64,000 bases of DNA from Xenorhabdus beddingii (GCF_002127545.1 NZ_MUBK01000002.1:1-64000); one strand, 5' to 3'. Shown: positions 28,605-37,999, counted from the stretch's first letter. Made by a program: numbers and translations. Notes: a model not told the origin generated them from the letters alone.

Positions 28605-28699
28605 TAGCTAGTAAATCCATGAGCAAAAATTTTTTGTTCATCTCGTGTATCCAAGCGATAAACATATATGGGAGTGATAATAGTTTCATTCTGCATCAT
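28602..28699 (-). pseudogene. N-terminal remnant of an ADP-ribosyltransferase toxin (pertussis-toxin S1-like)
   Basis: Reading the minus strand from ATG 28699 gives MMQNETIITPIYVYRLDTRD followed by EQKIFAHGFTSYS. This fits the N-terminal motif of pertussis-toxin-like and related ADP-ribosyltransferases (YR-x-D-x-R ... F-xx-GF), in which the Arg binds NAD. The frame then runs into the truncated tRNA-repeat insert, so all downstream catalytic parts are absent. It is a fragment of about 32 codons. The family call rests on one short motif and is moderate. Confidence 0.5.
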
Positions 28700-28970
28700 T
28701 ATTTACACAATCATGTGCCCTATAGATTTCGTAGTAGTGGATAGTTAAATCGTATCACACACATTAATACCAATATCATCAATAAGTTGTTATAAAAGTG
28801 TAGTAGGGGTAGTTTTGATTGAATATTAAATGTGTATTGAATTTTACTGATAGGTTCGCTATCTTGTTTAGTATGAAAAACACAAAAGGGCAAGGTGGCC
28901 TATTTATCGCGTAATTTTACGTTTTTTGTATTGATATACTAAACATTACTTAGGGTAAGGATAAGAAAGC
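28700..28970. other. intergenic region upstream of pnuC; nadA absent
   Basis: In E. coli nadA sits between the lysine tRNA cluster and pnuC. Here this AT-rich stretch has no nadA coding sequence in any frame. It contains a candidate NadR box near its end. AGGGTAAGGATAAG gives the pnuC ribosome site. Confidence 0.6.
28865..28882. promoter_or_regulatory. candidate NadR box upstream of pnuC
   Basis: TGTTTA-GTATGA-AAAACA matches the NadR palindrome TGTTTA-N6-TAAACA at 11 of 12 fixed positions. A second half-like site (ATATACTAAACA) lies at 28934-28945. NadR represses NAD salvage and synthesis genes when NAD is high, so the context fits. The consensus is from memory. Confidence 0.45.
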
Positions 28971-29687
28971 ATGGATTTTCTCAGCAGCTTTTTCAGCATC
29001 AATAATAAAATTCCATTAGAGATAGTTGGTTATCAGCCTTCATATATCGAGGCTATCGGTACGATCGCGGGTTTGTTATGTATCTGGCTCGCCAGTCAGG
29101 AAAAAATCATTAATTACCTATTTGGATTAATTAATGTCTCACTCTTCGCGGTAATCTTCTTTCAAATTCAACTCTACGCCAGCCTTATTCTGCAAATCTT
29201 TTTCTTCGCGGCCAATATCTATGGTTGGTATGCATGGAGCCGAGTGAATGAGCAAAAACAAGCAGAACTGAAAATTCGTTGGCTCAGCCCCAAGCAGATG
29301 GCTATTGTTGCTGCGATTTCCATCTTTGCCATATTGGTCATGACGTTTAATATCGATCAAATATTTGGTTATATGGCAAAAGTGGTGGTGCTTGCCCTAC
29401 AGGGAATGGGAAGTACTATTATCATGCCTGATTTACCGCCTGACGCTTTCCCATTCTGGGATTCGGTAATGACCATATTATCGATCGTGGCCATGATATT
29501 GATGACTCGCAAGCATGTCGAAAACTGGTTGATATGGGTGATTATCAATGTCATTAGTGTAGCGATTTATTATCATCAAGGCGTTTTGGCGATGTCGTTG
29601 CAATATATTATCTTGACAGGTATTGCACTGAATGGCGCTCGTCTGTGGATTAAGGCAGCTAAACATAATGGACAGCAGCCAGAATAA
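28971..29687 (+). CDS. pnuC: nicotinamide riboside transporter PnuC
   Basis: PnuC takes up nicotinamide riboside by facilitated diffusion, for conversion to NMN and NAD by NadR. The 238-residue protein has seven membrane helices. It has the family blocks AIGTIAGLLCIWLAS, IFFFAANIYGWYAWSR and AFPFWDSVMTILSIVAMILM. It is the only NAD-related gene left at this locus because nadA is missing, so uptake may matter more in this organism (inference). Confidence 0.96.
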   Translation: MDFLSSFFSINNKIPLEIVGYQPSYIEAIGTIAGLLCIWLASQEKIINYLFGLINVSLFAVIFFQIQLYASLILQIFFFAANIYGWYAWSRVNEQKQAELKIRWLSPKQMAIVAAISIFAILVMTFNIDQIFGYMAKVVVLALQGMGSTIIMPDLPPDAFPFWDSVMTILSIVAMILMTRKHVENWLIWVIINVISVAIYYHQGVLAMSLQYIILTGIALNGARLWIKAAKHNGQQPE

Positions 29688-29703
29688 AATATAAAACAAA
29701 ACC

Positions 29704-29746
29704 AATAACAGCCCATAGCTAATCAATCTGTCTATGGGCTGTTATT
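29704..29746 (+). terminator. hairpin terminator after pnuC
   Basis: AATAACAGCCCATAG pairs perfectly with CTATGGGCTGTTATT around a 13-base loop, just after the pnuC stop. Confidence 0.75.
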
Positions 29747-29943
29747 TAGTGTTTTGCCTCAATTTATTCCCTCCTTGTTAGTCCAATCCTCTGAGTCAGC
29801 ACCATTTTTACGTTACATGGTATTCTCTATAAAAAAAGCCGCCTTTTTTACTCACAAAGATTATTTACAGCACAACGCCTAACAGTTAGATTGAGATCAC
29901 AAAATTATTTCAAATAACTGTAAACACATTAGGTGAAAGGACA

Positions 29944-30996
29944 ATGAACTACCAGAATGACGATATAAGAATAAGAAAAATAACGGAATTATTACCACCG
30001 GTTGCATTACTCGAAAAATTTCCGGCGACAGAAGATAGTGCTATTACTGTTCGTAAGGCACGTGAATCTATTCATAATATTTTATTTGGCAAAGATGATC
30101 GTCTATTGGTAGTGATTGGCCCATGTTCAATTCATGATCCACAAGCGGCTTTAGAATACGCAGAACGTTTAAGTAAATTGCGTGAAGAGTTGAAAGCCGA
30201 TTTGGAAGTCATTATGCGGGTTTACTTTGAAAAACCCCGCACGACCATAGGCTGGAAAGGATTGATTAATGATCCGAATATGAATTGTAGTTTTGATATT
30301 AATGATGGGTTGCGTACTGCCCGTAAACTGCTGCTCGATATCAATGATATGGGGCTGCCTGCGGCGGGTGAATTCCTTGACATGATATCACCTCAATATT
30401 TGGCAGATCTCATGAGCTGGGGGGCAATAGGGGCTCGTACAACAGAATCTCAGGTCCATCGTGAATTGGCATCCGGGCTTTCTTGTCCGGTGGGTTTCAA
30501 AAATGGCACGGATGGTACCATTAAAGTCGCCATTGATGCCATTAATTCGGCCAGCTCATCACACTGTTTCTTATCTGTTACGAAATGGGGGCATTCAGCG
30601 ATTGTTAATACAACAGGCAATCACGATTGTCATATTATCCTGCGCGGCGGTAAAGAACCCAATTATAGTGCCAAACATGTCAATGCGGTTAAGGAAGGCT
30701 TGGAGAAATCAGGATTGGCTCCCCGTGTGATGATCGATTTCAGTCATGCCAATAGTGCCAAGCAGTTCAAGAGACAAATGGATGTGGGGGCTGATGTTTG
30801 TGGTCAAATCGCGGGTGGCGAAAATGCCATTATTGGCGTCATGGTTGAAAGCCATCTGGTCGAAGGGAACCAAAGTTTGGATAGCGGCGAACCGTTGGTT
30901 TATGGTCAGAGTGTGACAGATGCGTGTATTGGCTGGGAAGATACGGAAACGTTACTTCGCCAGTTGGCCCAGGCTATCCAGAGCCGTAGAGGCTGA
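29944..30996 (+). CDS. aroG: 3-deoxy-7-phosphoheptulonate synthase, Phe-sensitive type
   Basis: DAHP synthase joins phosphoenolpyruvate and erythrose 4-phosphate, the first step of aromatic amino acid synthesis. The 350-residue protein is the AroG isoenzyme, beginning MNYQNDDIRI. Conserved parts are VIGPCSIHDP, RVYFEKPRTTIGWKGLINDP, GAIGARTTESQVHRELASG and DFSHANSAKQ (metal ligands). The position next to gpmA is as in E. coli. A TyrR-like half site (TGTAAA) lies just upstream but is not strong. The gene ends in a clear terminator. Confidence 0.97.
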   Translation: MNYQNDDIRIRKITELLPPVALLEKFPATEDSAITVRKARESIHNILFGKDDRLLVVIGPCSIHDPQAALEYAERLSKLREELKADLEVIMRVYFEKPRTTIGWKGLINDPNMNCSFDINDGLRTARKLLLDINDMGLPAAGEFLDMISPQYLADLMSWGAIGARTTESQVHRELASGLSCPVGFKNGTDGTIKVAIDAINSASSSHCFLSVTKWGHSAIVNTTGNHDCHIILRGGKEPNYSAKHVNAVKEGLEKSGLAPRVMIDFSHANSAKQFKRQMDVGADVCGQIAGGENAIIGVMVESHLVEGNQSLDSGEPLVYGQSVTDACIGWEDTETLLRQLAQAIQSRRG

Positions 30997-31014
30997 TTTA
31001 TCACTAAAACCCCC

Positions 31015-31047
31015 AAAAAAGCCGGAAGTTACTCCGGCTTTTTTTGC
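31015..31047. terminator. bidirectional terminator between aroG and gpmA
   Basis: AAAAAAGCCGGA, a short loop, and TCCGGCTTTTTT. It serves the convergent aroG (plus) and gpmA (minus). Confidence 0.92.
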
Positions 31048-31062
31048 TTGAATCTCTACAGA

Positions 31063-31815
31063 TTACTTGGCCTTGCCTTGGTTTGCTACCGCCGCCGCTT
31101 TTGCCGCGATTTCATCAGCATTGCCCAGATAATAGTGTTTGATAGGCTTCATATTCTCATCAAACTCATAAACTAATGGCACAGCCGTTGGAATATTCAG
31201 CTCAAGAATTTCTTCTTCGCCCATATTATCCAAATACTTCACCAGTGCACGCAGGGAGTTACCGTGAGCTGCGATGATGACTTTCTCACCGTTTTCTACG
31301 CGAGGTTTAATGACTTCTTCCCAATACGGAACAACACGCTCAATGGTGGTTGCCAGGCTTTCTGTAACCGGAAGCTCTTCCGGGTTCAGATTGGCATAAC
31401 GAGGATCATGACCTGGGTAACGTTCGTCATCCTGGGTCAAATCAGGAGGAGTGATAGCGAAGCCACGGCGCCACAATTTAACTTGATCATCACCATACTT
31501 GGCAGCCGTTTCTGCTTTGTCCAAACCTTGCAATGCACCATAGTGACGTTCATTCAGTTTCCAGCTTTTTTCAACTGGCAGCCATTGCTGATCGACTTGG
31601 TCCAGAATGTTCCACAAAGTGTGAATGGCACGTTTCAGAACAGAAGTATAGGCGAAATCAAAAGAGAAACCTTCTTGTTTCAACAATTGACCCGCTTGTT
31701 GTGCTTCAGAGCGGCCTTTGTCAGACAGTTCAACGTCAGTCCAGCCAGTAAAACGGTTCTCTTTGTTCCACTCGCTCTCTCCGTGCCTTACAAGAACCAG
31801 TTTAGTTACAGCCAT
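31063..31815 (-). CDS. gpmA: 2,3-bisphosphoglycerate-dependent phosphoglycerate mutase
   Basis: GpmA interconverts 3- and 2-phosphoglycerate in glycolysis through a phospho-His. The 250-residue protein has the phospho-His motif [10 protein letters not shown] (His ~11), [12 protein letters not shown], and the second His in [14 protein letters not shown]. Length and sequence are those of the enterobacterial enzyme. Confidence 0.98.
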   Translation of the reverse strand: MAVTKLVLVRHGESEWNKENRFTGWTDVELSDKGRSEAQQAGQLLKQEGFSFDFAYTSVLKRAIHTLWNILDQVDQQWLPVEKSWKLNERHYGALQGLDKAETAAKYGDDQVKLWRRGFAITPPDLTQDDERYPGHDPRYANLNPEELPVTESLATTIERVVPYWEEVIKPRVENGEKVIIAAHGNSLRALVKYLDNMGEEEILELNIPTAVPLVYEFDENMKPIKHYYLGNADEIAAKAAAVANQGKAK

Positions 31816-31987
31816 AGCTTAAACTCCTATCAGTACTTTTTAATACGAAATGAAATGATCGCTGCGGGCATTATATGGCGCGATAGACCGAAACGGCAAA
31901 CAATAGTCTCGTCATGCCTGTTTTAAATCATATTTGGTGACAGTCACGACAGAGCGTTATTTGATTGGGAAGATCGAAGATAGTTTA

Positions 31988-32032
31988 TGATCTGAACTGT
32001 TTCCCGGTCATGGGAGGCGACAGTTCAGATCA
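31988..32032. repeat. 13-bp perfect inverted repeat downstream of the CPBP gene
   Basis: TGATCTGAACTGT and ACAGTTCAGATCA enclose a 19-base loop and lie 9 bp past the stop of the minus-strand CPBP gene. There is no T-run, so it may stabilise the mRNA end or be a weak terminator. Confidence 0.55.
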
Positions 32033-32040
32033 GAGTCAGC

Positions 32041-32898
32041 TTAGTGCATGACCACAGCTTTTATTGGATAGGTGAGAAACAGCAGATGCATCAGATTGAG
32101 TGAAAAATGGAAAGCCACCGCGACCCATAAACGGCCGCTCCACATCCACGTCAGGCCATAAATCAGCCCGGCCAATGTAGCAAAAATCATCAGCAAGCCT
32201 CCCCCGGCAAAATGAGCTGCACCAAAAAGCAGGGAAGTGATGACCAAGGCTAAGTAAGGGTTCATCCACTGACTCAACTTTTGCTGAATATAGCCACGAA
32301 ACAGGGCTTCTTCAGCGAGAGAGACAAAGAAAATATTGGCGGCGACAAAAGCCGGAAACCAACTGGGCAGATGGAGTTCAACGGCTAATCCGCCTAATAC
32401 AGTTGCAAGCCACAATAATGCCGGAATTGCTGCGATTAATAACGCCCACCCATGTGGAGGAGCATTAACCAACGGTTTTCGGGTAAACAAAGTGGGCATA
32501 CAACATAATAAAATGAATGGCAGCAGCGCCTTGTCAAAGTTGAAATACATTGAAAAAGGCGCACTGAGTGGGCCTACCTGTACTTTGTCCAGATATTTGA
32601 GATTATGAAAACCGGGAAGGTAATGTATAAACAGCAAAATACCGGAGATGAGTAATAACACCTCTATGAGATTTCTGAGAACAACCTGTTTTTTGCAATC
32701 ATGTTTTTTGTCATCATGTTTTCTACAATAAACAAGGGTTGCGCCCAAGGTGGTAATCACGATGAGTGTGATTATGGCGGGGTAGGTCAGTACGTTAGTG
32801 CTGATCCCCGCGATGATCGCGAAGAGTGCGATAAGAAAAGCAATTTTCCGGCGACTATCCAAAAGTGCCAACGAAACGGCAAGTAATGACCAAGCCAT
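32041..32898 (-). CDS. CPBP family intramembrane metalloprotease-like protein
   Basis: The 285-residue protein has about eight hydrophobic segments. It has the CPBP (CAAX protease/Abi) motifs EEALFRGYIQQKL (EExxxR) near residue 204, FGAAHF (FxxxH), and HFSLN near the C-terminus. These residues form the proposed metal site of the family. Functions of bacterial members are diverse (protein processing, bacteriocin immunity), so no role is assigned. The ATG at 32898 has TAGGGAAT upstream; the ATG ten codons earlier lacks a ribosome site. Confidence 0.85.
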   Translation of the reverse strand: MAWSLLAVSLALLDSRRKIAFLIALFAIIAGISTNVLTYPAIITLIVITTLGATLVYCRKHDDKKHDCKKQVVLRNLIEVLLLISGILLFIHYLPGFHNLKYLDKVQVGPLSAPFSMYFNFDKALLPFILLCCMPTLFTRKPLVNAPPHGWALLIAAIPALLWLATVLGGLAVELHLPSWFPAFVAANIFFVSLAEEALFRGYIQQKLSQWMNPYLALVITSLLFGAAHFAGGGLLMIFATLAGLIYGLTWMWSGRLWVAVAFHFSLNLMHLLFLTYPIKAVVMH

Positions 32899-33096
32899 AT
32901 AATTCCCTATTATCTTTGAAAAAAACAACGAAATAGTCTAAAAATAGGCGGTGATTTTATAGTAATCGTTAAAAATTTCAAAAATAATAATAAAAATATC
33001 AAAAAAATCGTGTTTGATTTTACAAAATCATGGTTTGAAGGGATAACGCAGGCTCCCTGTCTGTTAGAGAGGGAGCCGGTTAAGAAAAGAAAGGGA

Positions 33097-34581
33097 TTAC
33101 GGGCATTCTTGGAGAACGCGGTCAGTTTCATATCGGTAAGCATCACCATCAGGCACAAATCTCAGGCGATGAGTAATACATTCCGGCGCATCCTCCTGAT
33201 GATGAGAGACAAACAAAAGTTGCGTATTCCCATTGGAGATCATGATATCAATGAAGCGAAGTACTAATTGACGGTTGAGGGGATCAAGCCCCTGCAAGGG
33301 TTCATCCAGGATCAGTAAGGCAGGGTGTTTGACTAAAGCACGGGCAATCAAAATGAGCCGTTGTTGCCCCCAGGACAGGCCGTGAAACGGGCTAATTGCT
33401 GTTTCTCCAGATAATCCCAGTAAATCCAGCCATTCATCAGCTAACTGCTGTTGCCGATCTGAAACGGCCTGATACAGTCCTATCGAGTCAAAAAAACCAG
33501 AAAGAATGACATTTCTAACGCTGATGTTAACCCGATATTCGAGATGGACACTGTTACTGACATAGCCAATGTGGCGCTTAATGTCCCAAATAGTTTCACC
33601 GCTTCCTCGTTGCCGGCCAAATAATATTAATTCATTACTGTAACCCTGGGGGTGGTCACCGGTGATCAAACTGAGCAACGTTGATTTACCTGCCCCATTT
33701 TCCCCGATAATCTGCCAGTGTTCACCCGCATTCACTTGCCAGTCAAGACCGTGCAAAATGGGTTTATCATTATACTGAACGATGACATTGTGCATTGAAA
33801 CTAAAGGTTGATCGGCTGGAAGTTGCTTATCCGCAGAGTATTCATCTGTTTCAGGCAGATGAATATTTTTCAGCACTTCACTGTGTGCCAATTGTGCCAC
33901 GAGAGATCCTGCCAGAATCTTTGGTTTTTCTCCGGCCAGAATCAGGTGGCAATCTGCCAATACACCGATATGTTCGACAAAATCAGGAATTTCATGGAAT
34001 CGGGTTAATATCAAAACTAAAGTAATGCCTTTTGCTGCCAGTGATCCCAGTAATTGGGAAAGTTGGCTTCGTGCATAAGCATCCAGTCCGTCAAAAGGCT
34101 CATCAAGGATCAGTAGGTCGGGAGCAGACATTAAAGCCTGACACAACAGAACCTTGCGGACTTCCCCAGTTGACAGGTATTTGAACCGTCGCGAGAGCAG
34201 ATCCTTAATCCCAAAATACTCGCTCAATTCAAGGCACAACTCGCTATCTTTATGATGAAACTGAATAATATCTGCGGCAGTGCGCCCGGTATCTTCCTCG
34301 CCTTCACTGAGTAAATCAGTATTGTTGCGCTGCCACTCTTCGTCGATGAGTTTTTGCAATTGTTCGAAAGAGAGGCGTATGGGGGTATGAAATGAGCCAT
34401 AACGCTCACCGGCCAGTTGAATTAATTCATCCGACAGCGCCTTGGCCAACGAAGATTTTCCACTGCCATTTGCCCCGACAAAAGCCCAACTTTTTCCAGA
34501 AATAATTTTTAGTGACGGTATCCGTAGGGTACGGGTGTCACTTAAACGGAAACTACCTTGCGTTATTTGCAATTCAGACAT
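33097..34581 (-). CDS. modF: molybdate-linked ABC ATPase ModF (PhrA)
   Basis: ModF is a 494-residue protein with two fused ABC ATPase domains and no membrane partner. Walker A motifs are GANGSGKSSLAK and GENGAGKSTLLS. Signature motifs are LSTGEVRK and LSWGQQRL, and Walker B motifs are LLILDEPFDG and LLILDEPLQG. In E. coli it follows modE in one operon and its exact job is unclear. Here modE upstream is reduced to its last part, so modF must have another promoter or depend on read-through. Confidence 0.95.
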   Translation of the reverse strand: MSELQITQGSFRLSDTRTLRIPSLKIISGKSWAFVGANGSGKSSLAKALSDELIQLAGERYGSFHTPIRLSFEQLQKLIDEEWQRNNTDLLSEGEEDTGRTAADIIQFHHKDSELCLELSEYFGIKDLLSRRFKYLSTGEVRKVLLCQALMSAPDLLILDEPFDGLDAYARSQLSQLLGSLAAKGITLVLILTRFHEIPDFVEHIGVLADCHLILAGEKPKILAGSLVAQLAHSEVLKNIHLPETDEYSADKQLPADQPLVSMHNVIVQYNDKPILHGLDWQVNAGEHWQIIGENGAGKSTLLSLITGDHPQGYSNELILFGRQRGSGETIWDIKRHIGYVSNSVHLEYRVNISVRNVILSGFFDSIGLYQAVSDRQQQLADEWLDLLGLSGETAISPFHGLSWGQQRLILIARALVKHPALLILDEPLQGLDPLNRQLVLRFIDIMISNGNTQLLFVSHHQEDAPECITHRLRFVPDGDAYRYETDRVLQECP

Positions 34582-34685
34582 TCTTCTTCCTTTTTAAGCA
34601 ACATCAACTAAAGGATCACCAGAAATAAGCGTAATAATGGCTAATGTCAATGTACAGTTGTCTGTTATTAGTTAAGAATTAATAT

Positions 34686-34851
34686 TCAGCACAAAGTTGC
34701 AATAATCACTTTATCGGCATTGAAAAGCGCGGTGACAGAATCACCGGGTCGGAGTTTCAGGCGTTCCATTTCCTGATTTGATAACGTCACGCAAAGAGAT
34801 TCACCGCCATCAAGTGTCAGAATAATTTCACTGTATTCTGCTCCTGTTTCA
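34686..34851 (-). pseudogene. modE: modE remnant (C-terminal molybdate-binding domain only)
   Basis: The minus strand encodes about 55 residues from ETGAEYSEIILTLDGGESLC to the end VTALFNADKVIIATLC, then a stop. This matches the end of ModE (E. coli ends VTAYFNADSVIIATLC). The DNA-binding N-terminal domain and first molybdate-binding domain are gone. The break lies at the inner end of a dispersed repeat copy. The protein, the molybdate-responsive repressor/activator of modABC, cannot be made from this locus. Confidence 0.88.
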
Positions 34852-34918
34852 AGTTGCCTCTTTGTTGGGTTCGCTCCCTTGCCGCCGCGATGCCACTCGA
34901 ATTATTTTGGGTATATAG
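34846..34918 (-). repeat. dispersed MITE-like repeat, copy 2 (one end lost at modE)
   Basis: In reverse orientation the copy reads ATACCCAAAATAATTCGAG ... GCATCGCGGCGG ... AACAAAGAGGCAACTTGAA, closely like copy 1 (15951-16030). It then passes directly into the modE remnant, without the last ~13 bp (ATGACGGGTAT end). One element end thus coincides with the modE deletion breakpoint. Confidence 0.75.
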
Positions 34919-35046
34919 GGTAACTGTTTTTTATAGAATAACGGGTTTTTATAACGTATGGTAAGAATCGCACGTTTCGCCGGTTACGGTTACTTTTTTA
35001 TTGTCTAGAATGACTGAATGGTGGTCATTGATGAGATGAGGTTTGT

Positions 35047-35193
35047 ATGTTTGAATTGATTGGCAGTATGGTGCTGGCGCTGGTCATGGTACCTGTTGTG
35101 ATGGCAATGATTTTGGGGTTGATTTATGGGCTTGGGGAATTGTTTAACGTCATTTCCAAAAATGAAACGCAAGGTCAAGGTATTGAACGGTAA
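35047..35193 (+). CDS. acrZ: AcrAB-TolC efflux accessory small protein AcrZ
   Basis: A 48-residue membrane protein with one helix ([20 protein letters not shown]) and then [14 protein letters not shown], which matches AcrZ (YbhT). AcrZ binds the drug pump AcrB and affects its substrate range. It lies between modE and modA as in E. coli. In E. coli ModE is one of its regulators, which is lost here. Confidence 0.93.
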   Translation: MFELIGSMVLALVMVPVVMAMILGLIYGLGELFNVISKNETQGQGIER

Positions 35194-35226
35194 TTTCGAT
35201 CTCATTTGATTGCCAGCGTTTCTATG

Positions 35227-35258
35227 ACCCGGTTATCTCAAACCGGGTTTGTTTTTTC
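35227..35258 (+). terminator. terminator after acrZ
   Basis: ACCCGGTT-ATCTCA-AACCGGGT followed by TTGTTTTTT. Confidence 0.88.
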
Positions 35259-35401
35259 CACTATTTCTACTATTTCTACGCCTGCCGCATTACATGACCC
35301 CTCATCCCGGGAACGTGGCTCCGCAACCTTTGCATTGAATTAATATAAAAGCTAAAACTGGCTCACAATTTGCCGATTAATATCAGAATGGCATTTTAAT
35401 T

Positions 35402-35425
35402 TAACGTTATATCTTGTTATATACG
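35402..35425. promoter_or_regulatory. candidate ModE operator upstream of modABC
   Basis: TAACGTTATAT, a short spacer, then TATATACG, forms the palindrome type (CGTTATAT ... ATATAACG) bound by ModE-molybdate at the modA promoter. It lies about 35 bp before the modA ATG, the expected place. Its regulator is truncated at this locus. Confidence 0.6.
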
Positions 35426-35459
35426 ACGCACTACATTGATTCTCTTAGGCGAATATAAA

Positions 35460-36230
35460 ATGAAAAAGAAAGTTTATCAGTTACTGACAGGTGCCGTCGT
35501 TTCTTTTGCGCTTGCCGGAAACGTCTGGGCAGCCGATAAGGTGACGGTATTTGCTGCCGCTTCATTGACCAATGCACTTGACGATATTGCCGCTCAATAT
35601 AATAAAGAAAAACAAGGGGATGTTGTTGCTTCCTACGCCTCATCTTCAACACTGGCACGTCAGATAGAACAAGGAGCGCCGGCCGATATCTTTATTTCTG
35701 CCGATCAACAATGGATGAACTACCTCTCTGATAAACAATCCATTACTGAGAATACCCGTCATACCTTGTTGGGTAATCAACTTGTCCTGATTGCCCCTAA
35801 AGAGAGTAAGCTGGAAAAAATCGATATCAATCAAGATACAAAATGGACAACCTTGTTGGCAGGAGGCCGTTTGGCTGTTGGCGATCCCGACCATGTGCCT
35901 GTTGGCATTTATGCCAGACAATCACTGCAATATCTGAAAGCATGGGATGCGGTGAACCCACACATGGCCCGTACCCACAACGTGCGCAGTGGTATGGCGC
36001 TGGTGGAGCGGGCAGAAGTACCGCTGGGGATTGTCTATGGATCGGATGCCATTGCCAGCAACAAAGTGAAAGTCGTGGGCGTTTTTCCACCAGAAAGCCA
36101 TAAACCGGTGGAATACCCGGTTGCGATAATTAAAGGCCATGAAAAACAGGCGGTGCGTGATTTTTATGACTATCTTAAAACCCCTGAAGCCACGGCAATT
36201 TTTAAACGTTATGGCTTTAATCCACTGTAG
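35460..36230 (+). CDS. modA: molybdate ABC transporter periplasmic binding protein
   Basis: ModA binds molybdate or tungstate in the periplasm. The 256-residue precursor has a signal peptide (MKKKVYQLLTGAVVSFALAG, cut after VWA) and the mature start ADKVTVFAAASLTNAL. SSSTLARQIEQGAPADIFIS and GIVYGSDA line the oxyanion site. The ATG at 35460 is chosen because it starts the signal peptide. modB follows after 12 bp. Confidence 0.97.
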   Translation: MKKKVYQLLTGAVVSFALAGNVWAADKVTVFAAASLTNALDDIAAQYNKEKQGDVVASYASSSTLARQIEQGAPADIFISADQQWMNYLSDKQSITENTRHTLLGNQLVLIAPKESKLEKIDINQDTKWTTLLAGGRLAVGDPDHVPVGIYARQSLQYLKAWDAVNPHMARTHNVRSGMALVERAEVPLGIVYGSDAIASNKVKVVGVFPPESHKPVEYPVAIIKGHEKQAVRDFYDYLKTPEATAIFKRYGFNPL

Positions 36231-36242
36231 GAACTGAATCTT

Positions 36243-36941
36243 TTGGAGATATTAAGTGAATATGAATGGCAGGCTATTTTACTGAGCTTAAAAATCTCAG
36301 GGATCGCCGTCCTATTCAGTTTGCCATTCGGGATCTTAATGGCATGGATGCTGGCGCGTTGTCAGTTTTTTGGCAAATCCCTGCTTGACAGCATTATCCA
36401 TCTGCCACTGGTATTACCGCCGGTGGTGGTGGGATATCTGTTGCTCATCAGCATGGGGCGTCGCGGAGTGATGGGTGAATTTCTTTATGACTGGTTTGGT
36501 GTCAGTTTCGCATTTAATTGGGCAGGCGCGGCATTGGCCTCGGCCGTGGTGGCTTTTCCGCTGATGGTCAGAGCCATCCGGTTGTCACTGGAGAGTATCG
36601 ATCAGCGTCTGGAACAGGCCGCGCGAACATTGGGGGCGAGTCCGTTTAAAGTTTTTTTCACCCTTACTTTGCCGCTGTCATTACCCGGTATCATTGTGGG
36701 GGCGGTACTGGCGTTTGCCCGCGCGTTGGGAGAATTTGGCGCTACTATCACTTTTGTTTCGAATATACCCGGGGAAACCCGAACCATTCCCCTTGCCATG
36801 TACACATTGATAGAAATGCCCGGCGCTGAAACAGCCGCAGCCCGCTTGTGTGTGATTGCCATTGTATTAGCTCTGATTTCCTTGATGTTTTCCGAATGGT
36901 TAACACGTTGGGGGAGAAAACGTTTGGGGGCAGCATGTTAG
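36243..36941 (+). CDS. modB: molybdate ABC transporter permease
   Basis: ModB forms the membrane channel of the molybdate importer. The 232-residue protein has about five helices and the ABC-importer EAA loop [16 protein letters not shown]. No ATG or GTG gives the right N-terminus. The TTG at 36243 gives [19 protein letters not shown], which matches the E. coli start region (EWQAVLLSLK) with two extra residues. The stop overlaps the modC start by 7 bp. Confidence 0.95.
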   Translation: MEILSEYEWQAILLSLKISGIAVLFSLPFGILMAWMLARCQFFGKSLLDSIIHLPLVLPPVVVGYLLLISMGRRGVMGEFLYDWFGVSFAFNWAGAALASAVVAFPLMVRAIRLSLESIDQRLEQAARTLGASPFKVFFTLTLPLSLPGIIVGAVLAFARALGEFGATITFVSNIPGETRTIPLAMYTLIEMPGAETAAARLCVIAIVLALISLMFSEWLTRWGRKRLGAAC

Positions 36942-37999
36942 AACTGGATTTTGAGCAGCGTTTGGGTGAGCTGCACATGCAGGTTGAGACCGCTTTGCCG
37001 ACCGAAAGCATTACCGCCATATTTGGCCTTTCGGGAGCAGGAAAAACCTCACTGATTAATGTCATTGCGGGATTGACCCAGCCGCAAACAGGCCGGATTG
37101 TCTTAAATGGTCGTACCTTAGTGGATACGGAACACAATATCTGCCTGCCAGCGGAAAAGCGTCGGGTTGGTTATGTTTTTCAGGATGCCCGTCTTTTTCC
37201 CCACTATCGGGTGAAAGGCAATTTACAATACGCTATGGCGCCAGAGATGAGAGCGCAGTTTGACACTATCATTGCCCTGTTGGGCATTGAACATTTACTG
37301 TCACGTTTTCCCATCACACTGTCTGGCGGAGAAAAACAGCGAGTCGCGATTGGCCGTGCATTACTTACTGCCCCTGAAATTTTGTTGATGGATGAACCCT
37401 TGGCATCACTGGACTTACCACGTAAGCGCGAATTATTGCCTTATCTCGAAAAACTGTCCGAAGATGTCAAAATCCCGATCCTCTATGTCAGCCACAGTCT
37501 GGATGAAATTTTGCGTTTGGCAGATAACGTCATCGTCATGGATAAGGGAAAAATCAGGGCGACGGGGACCTTAGAGGAAGTCTGGTCGAATAGTGCACTG
37601 CGCCCATGGCTGCAAAAAGAGAACCTTAGCAGCATACTGAAAGTGTCTGTGATGGAACATCATCAGCGTTATCAAATGACCGCAGTGGCGGCGGCGGATA
37701 AAGCCCTGTGGTTGCCGAAAATTGACGCAGCGCCGGGGACTGACTTGCGTATCCGCATTGATGCATCAGATATTTCCTTAGTTTTGGAACCCCCCAAAGC
37801 CAGTAGTATTCGTAATACCTTGCAGGTAAAAGTCATTGAAATTTTTGAAGACGGTGGTCAGGTCGATGTCAAACTGGCGCTGAATGAACATGATTTGTGG
37901 GCGAAAATTACCCTCTGGGCGAAGGAAGAACTTAACCTTCGTGTCGGGCAATGGCTGTATGCGCAGATAAAGAGTGTTTCGTTGAATCGTCACTTATAA
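36935..37999 (+). CDS. modC: molybdate ABC transporter ATP-binding protein
   Basis: ModC powers molybdate import. The 354-residue protein has an N-terminal ATPase domain with Walker [12 protein letters not shown]-loop [11 protein letters not shown], signature [15 protein letters not shown], and Walker [15 protein letters not shown]-terminal TOBE domain (molybdate-binding type) begins near residue 290. The ATG at 36935 gives [11 protein letters not shown] as in E. coli and overlaps modB. Confidence 0.97.
   Translation: MLELDFEQRLGELHMQVETALPTESITAIFGLSGAGKTSLINVIAGLTQPQTGRIVLNGRTLVDTEHNICLPAEKRRVGYVFQDARLFPHYRVKGNLQYAMAPEMRAQFDTIIALLGIEHLLSRFPITLSGGEKQRVAIGRALLTAPEILLMDEPLASLDLPRKRELLPYLEKLSEDVKIPILYVSHSLDEILRLADNVIVMDKGKIRATGTLEEVWSNSALRPWLQKENLSSILKVSVMEHHQRYQMTAVAAADKALWLPKIDAAPGTDLRIRIDASDISLVLEPPKASSIRNTLQVKVIEIFEDGGQVDVKLALNEHDLWAKITLWAKEELNLRVGQWLYAQIKSVSLNRHL

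Noticed and set aside
29881-29943. TyrR box upstream of aroG
   Set aside because: Only one half (TGTAAA) is clear; the second half does not match.
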